11,246 bases of DNA from Vulcanimicrobiota bacterium (GTDB lineage: Bacteria > Vulcanimicrobiota > Vulcanimicrobiia > Vulcanimicrobiales > Vulcanimicrobiaceae), in contig DAHUYY010000041.1 in NCBI GenBank assembly GCA_027306845.1, positions 1-11,246 of the forward strand, in the 5' to 3' direction. The notes beneath the pieces were generated by a model. The model was not told where the DNA came from. It saw nothing but the letters and a program-made list of their open reading frames with translations, and ran no database searches. Shown in pieces: positions 1 through 6,580 of the stretch; positions within the stretch are counted from its first letter, which is position 1, and every line of letters begins with the position of its first letter. The translations under genes and the position numbers were made by a program.

Positions 1-126
1 GACCGTCCGCTCGCACCGCTCGCGCAGGCGGTCATCGCCTCGCTGCTCGGCGAACCCGCGAGCGAGCAGAGCAAAGGTTCGCGCAGCACGGCGCGGAAAG
101 ATCGTCGGCGAAGGAGTGGGCGTTGA
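1..126 (+). CDS. 3' end of an unidentified gene (partial)
   Basis: Reading from base 1 gives 41 codons ending in TGA at 124-126. The tail begins DRPLAPLAQAVIASLLGE and finishes with a very basic stretch (KDRRRRSGR). Third codon positions are mostly G or C, as in the confident genes here, which supports this frame over the frame of the next gene, also open to the window start. The stop overlaps the TTG start of the hydrolase gene (TTGA), the same overlap style seen elsewhere in the window, so the two are probably co-transcribed. I do not recognise the family from this short tail; a basic C-terminus would fit a nucleic-acid-binding protein, but that is only a guess. Confidence 0.55.
   Translation, partial: DRPLAPLAQAVIASLLGEPASEQSKGSRSTARKDRRRRSGR
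111..116 (+). promoter_or_regulatory. Ribosome binding site deciding a TTG start
   Basis: AAGGAG lies 6 nt before TTG at 123. It is the clearest Shine-Dalgarno in the left part of the window. It supports the TTG start of the hydrolase over an upstream extension of that open frame. It sits inside the end of the preceding gene. Confidence 0.7.
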
Positions 127-953
127 AGAAGGATGATGATTTAGCCGCGCTTGCCAAAGCTATCGACGCCGTCGCACCTCGCCGTACGCCGAGCGCGAAC
201 GATAGCGATCTGCGCCTCGCTCCACCGCACCTTCCCTTCGTAGCAGAGCACGACCCGGCGATCGCCGTCGAGTTCGTCGAACTCCGTCGCCTCGATACGA
301 CGATGCGCGTCTATCCGGCGGGCCCGCGCGCGGTGCGCGCCAACACGCCCGGAATCGTCGTCGTGCCGCACCTCTGGGGTATCGATGCGACGATTCGCGA
401 TATCGTGCGCCGCTTTGCGAAGGCCGGCTTTTCCACGGTTGCACCCGATCTTTACGCGCGTTTCGAGGCGCCTTCGGGCGATGAATCGTGCGACCGAAAA
501 CTTTTTGAACCCTTCGCCAAACGCATCGATCGTCGGCAAGCCGACGGCGATATTCGCGCGGCGGCGCTCTGGTTACAAGCCCGCTCTCCGCAGGGCCTCA
601 TCGGTATTACCGGGCTCTCGGTCGGCGGGCACTACGCGTTGCTTCAAGCCTCGGATAATAACGACATTTTCAACTGCGTCGCGCCTTTTTACGGCTCGGT
701 CGACCGGATTACGCCCGATCAAATTCACATCCCGGTTTGTGGAAGCTACGGCGAACACGACTCCATCATTGCTGCCGACGAAGTGCGCTTTTTTCGCACG
801 CTTCTTACCGTGCCGAACGATCTGCGCGTTTACCAAACGGCCGGGCATGATTTCTTCGACGATCGCCGGAGCGCTTTTGCGCCGGCCGCAGCAAGCGATG
901 CGTGGAAACGGACGTTGGAGTTCTTTAAAAGCCACCTCATCCCGAAACGTTAA
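123..953 (+). CDS. Dienelactone hydrolase family alpha/beta-hydrolase with a serine nucleophile
   Basis: The 276-residue protein, probably cytoplasmic as no signal peptide is visible, has the DLH-family alpha/beta-hydrolase layout. It has a PHLWGID strand-turn at 82-88 and GLSVGG at 164-169 with nucleophile S166. D213 (GEHDSII) and H242 (AGHDFFDDRR) complete a Ser-Asp-His triad in the usual order and spacing. Classical dienelactone hydrolases use Cys in G-x-C-x-G-G and a Glu in the HE motif; here these are Ser and Leu (L84). The protein is therefore likely a carboxylesterase-like relative, not a true dienelactone hydrolase. About 45 N-terminal residues precede the recognisable domain. The TTG start is chosen from the AAGGAG at 111-116. 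rmuC starts 3 bp after the stop. Substrate unknown. Confidence 0.85.
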   Translation: MKKDDDLAALAKAIDAVAPRRTPSANDSDLRLAPPHLPFVAEHDPAIAVEFVELRRLDTTMRVYPAGPRAVRANTPGIVVVPHLWGIDATIRDIVRRFAKAGFSTVAPDLYARFEAPSGDESCDRKLFEPFAKRIDRRQADGDIRAAALWLQARSPQGLIGITGLSVGGHYALLQASDNNDIFNCVAPFYGSVDRITPDQIHIPVCGSYGEHDSIIAADEVRFFRTLLTVPNDLRVYQTAGHDFFDDRRSAFAPAAASDAWKRTLEFFKSHLIPKR

Positions 954-956
954 CCG

Positions 957-2234
957 ATGAGTGCCACGATCTTTCCTCTCGTTCTTATCGCGGCCGTCGT
1001 CGTGACGGCGGCGGCGACGGCCTTCTTCCTGCGCAGGGTCGGCGGCGATAAAGACGACGCAACCGCGCGCTTCGAGCTGCTGCTGGAGCGCGCGAAGAAT
1101 GAATTAACCACAACGCAACGCGACCTCGTCGAGTCGTCGCGGACGGAATTTCTCGCGCTCGCGGGGCAGCGCTTAGAGACCACGCAGGCCGGCATCGCCG
1201 CGAAACTCACCGAGCTCGTCGCTCCGGTCGGCGAAAAACTCAACCAGGTCGATGCGTTCGTCCGCGAACTCGAACAAGCGCGCCTAACGGCCTACGCCGA
1301 GCTGCGCAAAGAAGTCGAGCAGCTCGCAAAAAGCGGCGGCGAACTCAGCCTCGCTGCGGCAACCCTATCGGAACGAACGACGAAACTCGCATCGGCGCTC
1401 CGTAATCCGCAGACGCGCGGACGCTGGGGAGAGATTCAACTTCGCCGAGTCTGCGAATTGGCGGGAATGCTCGAACATTGCGATTTCGAAGAACAAAAAC
1501 GCTTTACCGGTATCGATAAGGCGCAACAGCCCGATCTCGTCGTAAAATTACCGCACGATCGTTTTATTTGCGTCGACGCCAAAGTTCCGCTCGATGCCTA
1601 TCTCGATGCCGTCGAAAGCAACGACGAGGCGGTCAAAACGGCAAACTTCAAAAAATATGGAGAGGCCCTCAAATCACGGATCAACGCGCTCGCCGCAGCG
1701 AAATATCAAACGATCCCCGGCAGCGTCGATTTCGTCGTGATGTTTATTCCTGGTGAAAATTTTCTCAGCGCAGCTTACTCGCACGACGAAGACATTATCG
1801 AATTCGCCGCAAAGAGAGCCGTCTACGTGGTCGGCCCGCTCACGTTCATGGCGCTGCTCCGTTCCTACGGCATGGTCTGGCAGAGCCTCAAACAAGAACA
1901 GAACGTTCGCGAGATCGCCGCGCAGGGCCGGGTCGTCTTCGACCGCGTGAAGATTCTCTCCGAGCATCTCAACGATCTCGGCAAGAACCTCAACGCGGCG
2001 GTGACCGCCTATAACAAAGCCGTCAGTTCCTACGAATCGCGGTTACTTCCCGGAAGCCGCGACCTCGCGAAATTAGCCGGAAACCCTGAAGCCGCATCGC
2101 AAGGGGATATCGACCGCGTCGAAACCAACGCCGGTGCCGTGACGGCATTGAGCGCGCAGGAGGCCGCCTTTGCGCTCGCACGCGATGAGGAGCGCGATAG
2201 AATCGCGCTCCAAGACGGCTCGTTCGGGGGATAA
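957..2234 (+). CDS. rmuC: RmuC-family DNA recombination/nuclease-like protein
   Basis: The 425-residue protein has an N-terminal membrane segment (about residues 4-24) and a long helical, coiled-coil-prone stretch (about 35-150). The RmuC domain (about 150-350) follows. Landmarks are RGRWGE at 154-159, QPDLVVKLP at 191-199, FICVDAKVPLDAY at 203-215 and DFVVMFIPGENFLSAA at 258-273. E159, D193 and D207-x-K209 resemble a PD-(D/E)xK nuclease core. RmuC proteins are linked to limiting inversions and rearrangements at repeats in E. coli; the biochemical activity is not settled. The membrane segment implies anchoring with the domain in the cytoplasm. No strong Shine-Dalgarno precedes ATG 957, which lies 3 bp after the hydrolase stop, so translational coupling is likely. 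The last 60 residues are poorly conserved-looking. It converges with the peroxiredoxin gene, leaving 6 bp. Confidence 0.93.
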   Translation: MSATIFPLVLIAAVVVTAAATAFFLRRVGGDKDDATARFELLLERAKNELTTTQRDLVESSRTEFLALAGQRLETTQAGIAAKLTELVAPVGEKLNQVDAFVRELEQARLTAYAELRKEVEQLAKSGGELSLAAATLSERTTKLASALRNPQTRGRWGEIQLRRVCELAGMLEHCDFEEQKRFTGIDKAQQPDLVVKLPHDRFICVDAKVPLDAYLDAVESNDEAVKTANFKKYGEALKSRINALAAAKYQTIPGSVDFVVMFIPGENFLSAAYSHDEDIIEFAAKRAVYVVGPLTFMALLRSYGMVWQSLKQEQNVREIAAQGRVVFDRVKILSEHLNDLGKNLNAAVTAYNKAVSSYESRLLPGSRDLAKLAGNPEAASQGDIDRVETNAGAVTALSAQEAAFALARDEERDRIALQDGSFGG

Positions 2235-2238
2235 CGAG
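2219..2238. terminator. Short inverted repeat between convergent genes
   Basis: CTCGTT at 2219-2224 and AACGAG at 2233-2238 form a 6-bp stem with an 8-nt loop across the rmuC stop codon, just before the peroxiredoxin stop at 2241-2243. No U-tract follows on either strand. It is the only hairpin at this 6-bp convergent junction and may be a weak bidirectional terminator. Confidence 0.25.
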
Positions 2239-2240
2239 AA

Positions 2241-2795
2241 CTAGAGCTTGTGGGTTGCTTCCCAGCGCTTGAGCGCGGCAAGCGTGTTCGCGACGTGTTT
2301 CCCGGGCTGCAAATTCGTATAGGTGTAGATAATCCGGCCCTGCGGAGATATGACGTACGACGTGCGATTGGCGTATTGCGGCGCAGCTGAAAGCACGGCA
2401 TCGTACTCTTTCATCACCGTTTGATTGGTGTCTGCTGCGACGGCGAATTTACGGCGACAGACGCTGACGGAAAATTTCTGCAGCTTCGCAAGCGGGTCGT
2501 GCGAGACGCCGATCACCGTTGCGTGAAGTGCTTTGTATTTGCCGATCGCGTCGGCAAAATCGTGCGCTTCTATCGTGCAGCCCGGGGTAAACGCCGCGGG
2601 ATAAAAATAGAGCACGACCGGCCCCTTCTTGAGGGCCGCCGCGAGCGAGAACGGAAACACCTTGCCGCCCTTGGTCGCCTGCAATGTAAACATCGGTGCC
2701 TTCGCACCGACCGGCAACGCCGCTTGGGCCGCCGGCGTGAGCATCCCCAGGAGCATCGCTCCGAGCGCGAGCGAACGGAAAAACGTTGAACGCAT
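2241..2795 (-). CDS. Exported Bcp/PrxQ-like peroxiredoxin
   Basis: The 184-residue thiol peroxidase (AhpC/TSA fold) reduces peroxides using an active-site cysteine. A Sec signal peptide is visible at residues 1-25 (hydrophobic core, then PAAQA before ALPVG), so it should act outside the cytoplasm. The catalytic loop is P66...T70-P-G-C73, with peroxidatic C73 and R144 as the likely conserved Arg. The PrxQ resolving Cys five residues after C73 is replaced by H78; C113 (SVSVCRRKF) is the only other cysteine after the signal and may be the resolving one. ATG 2795 is chosen over the in-frame TTG at 2819 because it has GGAGGT 7 nt upstream and leaves a clean signal peptide. It lies 80 bp downstream of the acyl-CoA dehydrogenase stop, with a strong leader hairpin between them. 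Confidence 0.88.
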   Translation of the reverse strand: MRSTFFRSLALGAMLLGMLTPAAQAALPVGAKAPMFTLQATKGGKVFPFSLAAALKKGPVVLYFYPAAFTPGCTIEAHDFADAIGKYKALHATVIGVSHDPLAKLQKFSVSVCRRKFAVAADTNQTVMKEYDAVLSAAPQYANRTSYVISPQGRIIYTYTNLQPGKHVANTLAALKRWEATHKL

Positions 2796-2802
2796 AGTCA
2801 CT

Positions 2803-2808
2803 ACCTCC
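2803..2808 (-). promoter_or_regulatory. Ribosome binding site of the peroxiredoxin gene
   Basis: On the minus strand GGAGGT precedes ATG 2795 by 7 nt. It fixes the start codon. Its first four bases (GGAG, 2808-2805) are also the 3' foot of the 2805-2854 hairpin. Confidence 0.8.
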
Positions 2809-2854
2809 GTGCCGTTCAACGGGGCGCGAGCCCACGAGGTTGCACGGCACGGAG
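2805..2854 (-). promoter_or_regulatory. Leader hairpin that would sequester the ribosome binding site
   Basis: Arms 2805-2820 and 2839-2854 are inverted repeats of 16 nt with one mismatch (T2816 opposite C2843). Inside, 2822-2825 and 2830-2833 form a second 4-bp stem around a tetranucleotide loop. In the minus-strand transcript, CUCC at the 5' foot pairs with the GGAG of the peroxiredoxin Shine-Dalgarno, so the folded form should reduce translation initiation. No U-tract follows, so it is not a standard intrinsic terminator for the upstream acyl-CoA dehydrogenase. The symmetry could instead be an operator for a dimeric regulator. The structure is seen directly; the role is inferred. Confidence 0.6.
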
Positions 2855-2875
2855 CCGAAGCCGGAGGCAGCTTGC

Positions 2876-4024
2876 TTAGAGGCCCATCCGCCGCGCGATC
2901 ACCACGCGTTGGACTTCGTTCGTCCCTTCGCCGATCTCGTTGATCTTCTGGTCGCGATACATCCGCGAGACCGGGTACTCATCCATGAAGCCGTAGCCGC
3001 CGTGGATCTGCACGGCCTCGTTGACCACGCGCCGCGAAACTTCGCCGGCGTAGAGTTTTGCCAAGCTCGCGGTTTGGAGGAAGTCGCGTTTGTTGTCTTT
3101 CTCCCATGCCGCCTTGAGCACCATGAGTTTGGAGTGCTCGATCTCGCAAAGCATATCGACGAGCTTGAATTGAATCGCTTGGAATTTCGAAATCGTCTGT
3201 CCGAAGGCGCGCCGTTCTTTTGCGTACGCGAGCGCTTCGTCGTAGGCGCCCATCGCAAGGCCGACGCTCAATGCGGCAACCGAGATGCGCCCACCGTCGA
3301 GAATGGTCAAGAATTGTTTGAGCCCTTCACCGCGTTTGCCGAGCAAATTCTCCTCGGGAACGCTCGCGTCGACGAACGAAAGCTCGCGGGTGTCCGACGC
3401 GCGCCAGCCCATCTTGCGGTACTTTTTGCTGCGCGTAAATCCGGGCGTCGTTTGCGGCACGATGATATTCGAAATCTCCGAGCGGCCGTCGGCCCGCTTA
3501 TCGGTGACGGCGGTAATCGTGGTGCCGCCGCTGAGATCGGTGCCGGAGTTGGTGATGAAGGCCTTCGTCCCGTTAATCCGCCACTGCCCGTTTTCGAGTT
3601 GCGCGGTGGTGCGGCAATTGCCCGCGTCGCTGCCGGCCTCGGGCTCGGTAAGGCCGAAGCCCCAGAGCATCTTGCCCTGCGCGAGCGGCACGAGATAGCG
3701 CTGCTTCTGCTCCTCGGTGCCGAAGAGGTAGAACGGCGTCGCGCCGAGCGAGACGTGTGCGGCCATCGTAATCGCCGTCGAGGCGTCGGCGCGCGCGATC
3801 TCCATAATTGCCAGCGCGTAGCTGACGGTATCGGCCCCGGCACCGCCGTAGGCCTCGGGAAAGGGAAGCCCCAGGAAACCGAGCTCGGCCATCTTGGCGA
3901 CGAGGTCGTAGGGGAAGGCCTCTTCGCGGTCCATCTCCTCGGCACGCGGGCGTACCTCGTCGGTGGCGAACTCGCGGGCAAGGCGCGAAATAGCAAGCTG
4001 CTCGTCGGTTAAATCGAAGTTCAT
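2876..4024 (-). CDS. Acyl-CoA dehydrogenase (short/medium-chain type)
   Basis: The FAD-dependent enzyme of 382 residues, the usual family length, oxidises an acyl-CoA to the 2-enoyl-CoA in the cytoplasm and passes electrons to electron-transfer flavoprotein. It starts with the typical MNFDLTDEQ. It carries WGFGLTEPEAGSDAG at 121-135 (substrate/FAD loop), RRAFGQ at 271-276, QIHGGYGF at 339-346 and INEIGEGTNE at 361-370. E366 is the expected catalytic base. All key residues are present, so it should be active; chain-length preference cannot be read from the sequence. ATG 4024 is chosen because the canonical N-terminus begins there; the frame stays open to 4420 but only as the shadow of ftsE. 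No clear Shine-Dalgarno is visible. It diverges from ftsE across 45 bp and is followed by the peroxiredoxin. No other fatty-acid or amino-acid catabolism gene is nearby. Confidence 0.94.
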   Translation of the reverse strand: MNFDLTDEQLAISRLAREFATDEVRPRAEEMDREEAFPYDLVAKMAELGFLGLPFPEAYGGAGADTVSYALAIMEIARADASTAITMAAHVSLGATPFYLFGTEEQKQRYLVPLAQGKMLWGFGLTEPEAGSDAGNCRTTAQLENGQWRINGTKAFITNSGTDLSGGTTITAVTDKRADGRSEISNIIVPQTTPGFTRSKKYRKMGWRASDTRELSFVDASVPEENLLGKRGEGLKQFLTILDGGRISVAALSVGLAMGAYDEALAYAKERRAFGQTISKFQAIQFKLVDMLCEIEHSKLMVLKAAWEKDNKRDFLQTASLAKLYAGEVSRRVVNEAVQIHGGYGFMDEYPVSRMYRDQKINEIGEGTNEVQRVVIARRMGL

Positions 4025-4069
4025 GCCGGAGGTATAGGCTGCCGACGCCGGAAAACCCCTCTCCCAGCA
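4025..4069. promoter_or_regulatory. Short divergent intergenic region (acyl-CoA dehydrogenase / ftsE)
   Basis: These 45 bp separate two divergent genes and should hold or border start signals for both. TATAGG at 4033-4038 is a possible -10 element for ftsE, but no convincing -35 box is visible and the minus-strand counterpart is weaker. Neither gene has a clear Shine-Dalgarno, so short-leader or leaderless transcripts are possible. Promoter elements could extend into either coding region. Confidence 0.3.
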
Positions 4070-4780
4070 ATGATCTCGATTCGCAACGTCTCCCTCACCT
4101 ATCCCAACGGGGTACGGGCGCTCGACAACGTGACGCTCGAAATCGCGAAAGGGGACTTCCTCTTTCTCGTCGGCAGCTCGGGAACGGGGAAATCGAGTCT
4201 GTTGAAGTTGCTCTATCACGACGCCATTCCCAGCCACGGCGAGATCGTCGTCGACGGCATCCGCGTCGATAAGCTCCGCGGCGCGCGCGTCGCCTCGTTG
4301 CGGCGCCATCTCGGCGTCATCTTTCAAGATTTCAAGCTTCTTAACGACAAAACGGTCTGGGAAAACGTTGCTTTTGCGATGCACGTCACCGGGGCGCACA
4401 CGCGCGAGATCGAACGGCAAGTCCCACGCACCCTCGATTTAGTTGGGCTCGCGCACAAGAGCCGCATGTTCCCAAGCGAGCTCTCCGGGGGCGAGCAACA
4501 GCGCACCGCCATCGCGCGGGCGATCGTCAACAATCCAAAGCTCCTACTCTGCGACGAACCGACCGGGAACCTCGACCCTGAAAACACGGCCGAGATTATG
4601 GATCTGTTGTTGCGCATCAACACCAAGGGCACCACCGTCGTGGTAGCGACGCACAATCAGTCCGTCGTCGACCGGATGCGTAAGCGCGTCGTCCGCCTCG
4701 AAGACGGGCGCATTTTCACCGACGAAGAGCGGGGATTTTATTATCTTGGACTGGGGCAAGGTCAAGTTCTTTCTGGGTGA
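4070..4780 (+). CDS. ftsE: Cell division ATP-binding protein FtsE
   Basis: This ABC ATPase of 236 residues powers FtsX, the membrane partner that switches on periplasmic peptidoglycan hydrolases during division and elongation. Walker A is GSSGTGKS at 35-42, the Q-loop is Q86 in IFQDFKLL, the signature is LSGGEQQR at 138-145, Walker B is LLLCDEPTG at 158-166 (E163), and the switch His is H195. The text around FQDFKLLNDKTVWENV is typical of FtsE and unlike LolD or MacB. The C-terminus is about 15 residues longer than common FtsE and its last 35 coding bases overlap ftsX. ATG 4070 is the first start and gives the standard N-terminus (ISIRNVSLTYPNG); no Shine-Dalgarno is obvious. It is the first gene of the six-gene operon ending at 10567. 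Confidence 0.96.
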   Translation: MISIRNVSLTYPNGVRALDNVTLEIAKGDFLFLVGSSGTGKSSLLKLLYHDAIPSHGEIVVDGIRVDKLRGARVASLRRHLGVIFQDFKLLNDKTVWENVAFAMHVTGAHTREIERQVPRTLDLVGLAHKSRMFPSELSGGEQQRTAIARAIVNNPKLLLCDEPTGNLDPENTAEIMDLLLRINTKGTTVVVATHNQSVVDRMRKRVVRLEDGRIFTDEERGFYYLGLGQGQVLSG

Positions 4781-5627
4781 GGTGGGGCGCAATTTCACGC
4801 GCAACGCCGGCATGCAAGCCACCGCGATCGGCACCGTCGCGGTGACCGTTGTTTTATTGGGTCTCTTTCTCTTCGTGCGTTTAACGCTCGCCGGAGTAGG
4901 GGATCGGCTGCTCAAGCAAATTGAAATATCGGTGTATTTTCACACCAACGCGACGCCGGCGCAAGAAAATCATCTCCGCGACGTGTTGCGCGCCGACCAA
5001 CGCGTCACTTCGTTTACCTTCGTGCCGAAAGCGGAGGGGCTCAAACAACTGCGCCGTCAGACGCAGGGCTCGATCGACGTTTCGATGCTCACGCAAAACC
5101 CGCTCCCCGATAAATTTCGCGTTCGCGTCGGCGACCCATCGGAGGTCTCGGCGGTTGCCGATTCGCTGCGCGGTGAGCCCGGCGTCGCCAACGTGGTATA
5201 CGGGAAAACCATCGTCGGGCGATTGCTGCAACTCGGAGTGGTGCTGCGAAGGGTCAGCATAGCGCTCATCGTCGCGTTGCTTTGCGTTGCTGCGATCATC
5301 ATCTCGAATACGATCCGCTTAACGGTGTACGCGCGCCGCCGCGAGATCGCCATCATGCAACTCGTCGGTGCGACCGCGACCTACGTGCGCATGCCCTTCG
5401 TCTGCGAAGGCGTGCTGCACGGCCTGCTCGGCTCGCTCGTTGCGCTGCTGATCCTCGGCATCGGGAAGGCTGCGCTGTGGTCGAAACTTGCACTTGCGCT
5501 GCCGTGGCTGGAACTCAACGGCACGCACGTCGCTCTCCTGCCGATCGCCCTGCAGTTACTCTTGGTCGGCGTCGCCATCGGCGCGCTCTCTTCGTGGTTT
5601 TCGATCGGACGTTACCTGCGGACATGA
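4746..5627 (+). CDS. ftsX: Cell division membrane protein FtsX
   Basis: The 293-residue FtsX has the four-helix topology of the family: membrane segments near 24-46, 169-191, 216-240 and 262-284. A large extracytoplasmic domain (about 47-168) lies between the first two and is the part known to contact hydrolases or their activators. RRREIAIMQLVGAT at 197-210 is the hallmark cytoplasmic loop before helix 3. The start is taken at TTG 4746, inside ftsE (35-bp overlap), because it gives a normal N-terminus (KFFLGEVGRNFTRN). No better start codon exists before the first helix. The stop shares ATGA with the next gene. FtsE and FtsX together form the type VII ABC mechanotransmitter, and the coiled-coil M23 protein two genes downstream is its likely client. 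Confidence 0.94.
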   Translation: MDWGKVKFFLGEVGRNFTRNAGMQATAIGTVAVTVVLLGLFLFVRLTLAGVGDRLLKQIEISVYFHTNATPAQENHLRDVLRADQRVTSFTFVPKAEGLKQLRRQTQGSIDVSMLTQNPLPDKFRVRVGDPSEVSAVADSLRGEPGVANVVYGKTIVGRLLQLGVVLRRVSIALIVALLCVAAIIISNTIRLTVYARRREIAIMQLVGATATYVRMPFVCEGVLHGLLGSLVALLILGIGKAALWSKLALALPWLELNGTHVALLPIALQLLLVGVAIGALSSWFSIGRYLRT

Positions 5628-6580
5628 GTCGCGTCGCAGAGGCTGCCGGGCATACTATTCTGGTCGTCGACGACGACGAGCAGCTGCGTCGCGTGATATC
5701 TACGAATCTCGAGCTGGCGGGTTACAAGGTCGAAATTTCGACCGATGGCGAAGACGCGCTTGCGCGCGTGGAAGATGCGCTGCCCGATCTCATCTTGCTC
5801 GACGTGCGGATGCCGGTGCTCGATGGTTTTGCAACCGCGCGCCGCCTGCGCGCTCACCCAAACCCGACGGTCGCTTCGGTGCCGATCGTCATGCTCACCG
5901 CGCGCGGAGAGCCCGAAGATAAAATCCTCGGCTTCGAAGCGGGTGCCGACGACTACATCACCAAGCCGTTCGGGCCGGCGGAGTTGCTCGCCCGCGTGCG
6001 CGCCCGCATCGTACGCCACGAATCCGATTCCTCGCTCTCGCCGTTGACGCGACTGCCGGGAAACATCTCCATCGAAGCGGAGCTTCGGCGCCGCATCGCC
6101 GACGAACGACCGTTCGCGGTGCTCTATCTCGATCTCGATAATTTCAAGGCGTTCAACGACGTCTACGGCTTTGGCCGCGGCGACGACGCGATCGTCATGC
6201 TTGCCTCGATCTCGCTCGACGCCGTGCGGCGACGCGGAAACCCGGGCGACCTCCTCGGGCATATCGGCGGCGACGATTTCGTCATTCTCACCACTGCCGA
6301 GCGATGCGACGAGATCGCCCAAGTTATCCTCGAGGAGTTCGACGAACGCGTCGGCTCGCTCTACTCAGAGATCGATCGACGCTCGGGATTTGTCGAAACG
6401 CACGACCGCCGCGGCGCGCCCGTTCGCGTGCCGCTAATGTCGGTCTCGATCGGCGCGCTCTCTAACGAACTTCGCAAACTCACCGATTACGGGCAGATCG
6501 GCCTTATCGCAGCAGAATTGAAGGCGTACGCGAAATCGATTGAAGGCTCGGCATACGTGAAGGATAAGCGACGCGCGTGA
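5624..6580 (+). CDS. Response regulator fused to a variant GGDEF domain
   Basis: The protein has 318 residues. Residues 11-130 are a receiver domain with acidic pocket D16-D18, phospho-acceptor D60 (LILLDVRMP), T92 and K114 (ITKPFGP), all intact. Residues about 139-310 are a GGDEF-type domain. The metal and nucleotide residues D170, N178 and D187 are kept, but the signature is G215-G-D-D-F219, with Asp at the usual catalytic Glu. The inhibitory RxxD site reads N206-P-G-D209, and the N-terminal DxLT motif is S139-P-L-T. It could be a weak diguanylate cyclase or a nucleotide-binding or scaffold domain. No signal or membrane segment is present. ATG 5624 overlaps the ftsX stop, and the protein start fits the receiver domain. 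No histidine kinase gene is in the window. Confidence 0.92.
   Translation: MSRVAEAAGHTILVVDDDEQLRRVISTNLELAGYKVEISTDGEDALARVEDALPDLILLDVRMPVLDGFATARRLRAHPNPTVASVPIVMLTARGEPEDKILGFEAGADDYITKPFGPAELLARVRARIVRHESDSSLSPLTRLPGNISIEAELRRRIADERPFAVLYLDLDNFKAFNDVYGFGRGDDAIVMLASISLDAVRRRGNPGDLLGHIGGDDFVILTTAERCDEIAQVILEEFDERVGSLYSEIDRRSGFVETHDRRGAPVRVPLMSVSIGALSNELRKLTDYGQIGLIAAELKAYAKSIEGSAYVKDKRRA

Noticed and set aside
2840..4012. Long open frame (390 codons) on the plus strand opposite the acyl-CoA dehydrogenase.
   Set aside because: The minus-strand frame has every family motif. The antisense frame is a product of GC-rich codon structure and its translation shows no recognisable domain.
4025..4420. 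Upstream extension of the acyl-CoA dehydrogenase to 4420.
   Set aside because: It covers the opposite strand of ftsE and adds no family sequence; the canonical N-terminus starts at ATG 4024.
5282..5623. A 114-codon N-terminal extension of the response regulator frame.
   Set aside because: It lies entirely within ftsX in another frame and reads as arginine/alanine-rich noise; the receiver domain begins just after ATG 5624, which overlaps the ftsX stop.
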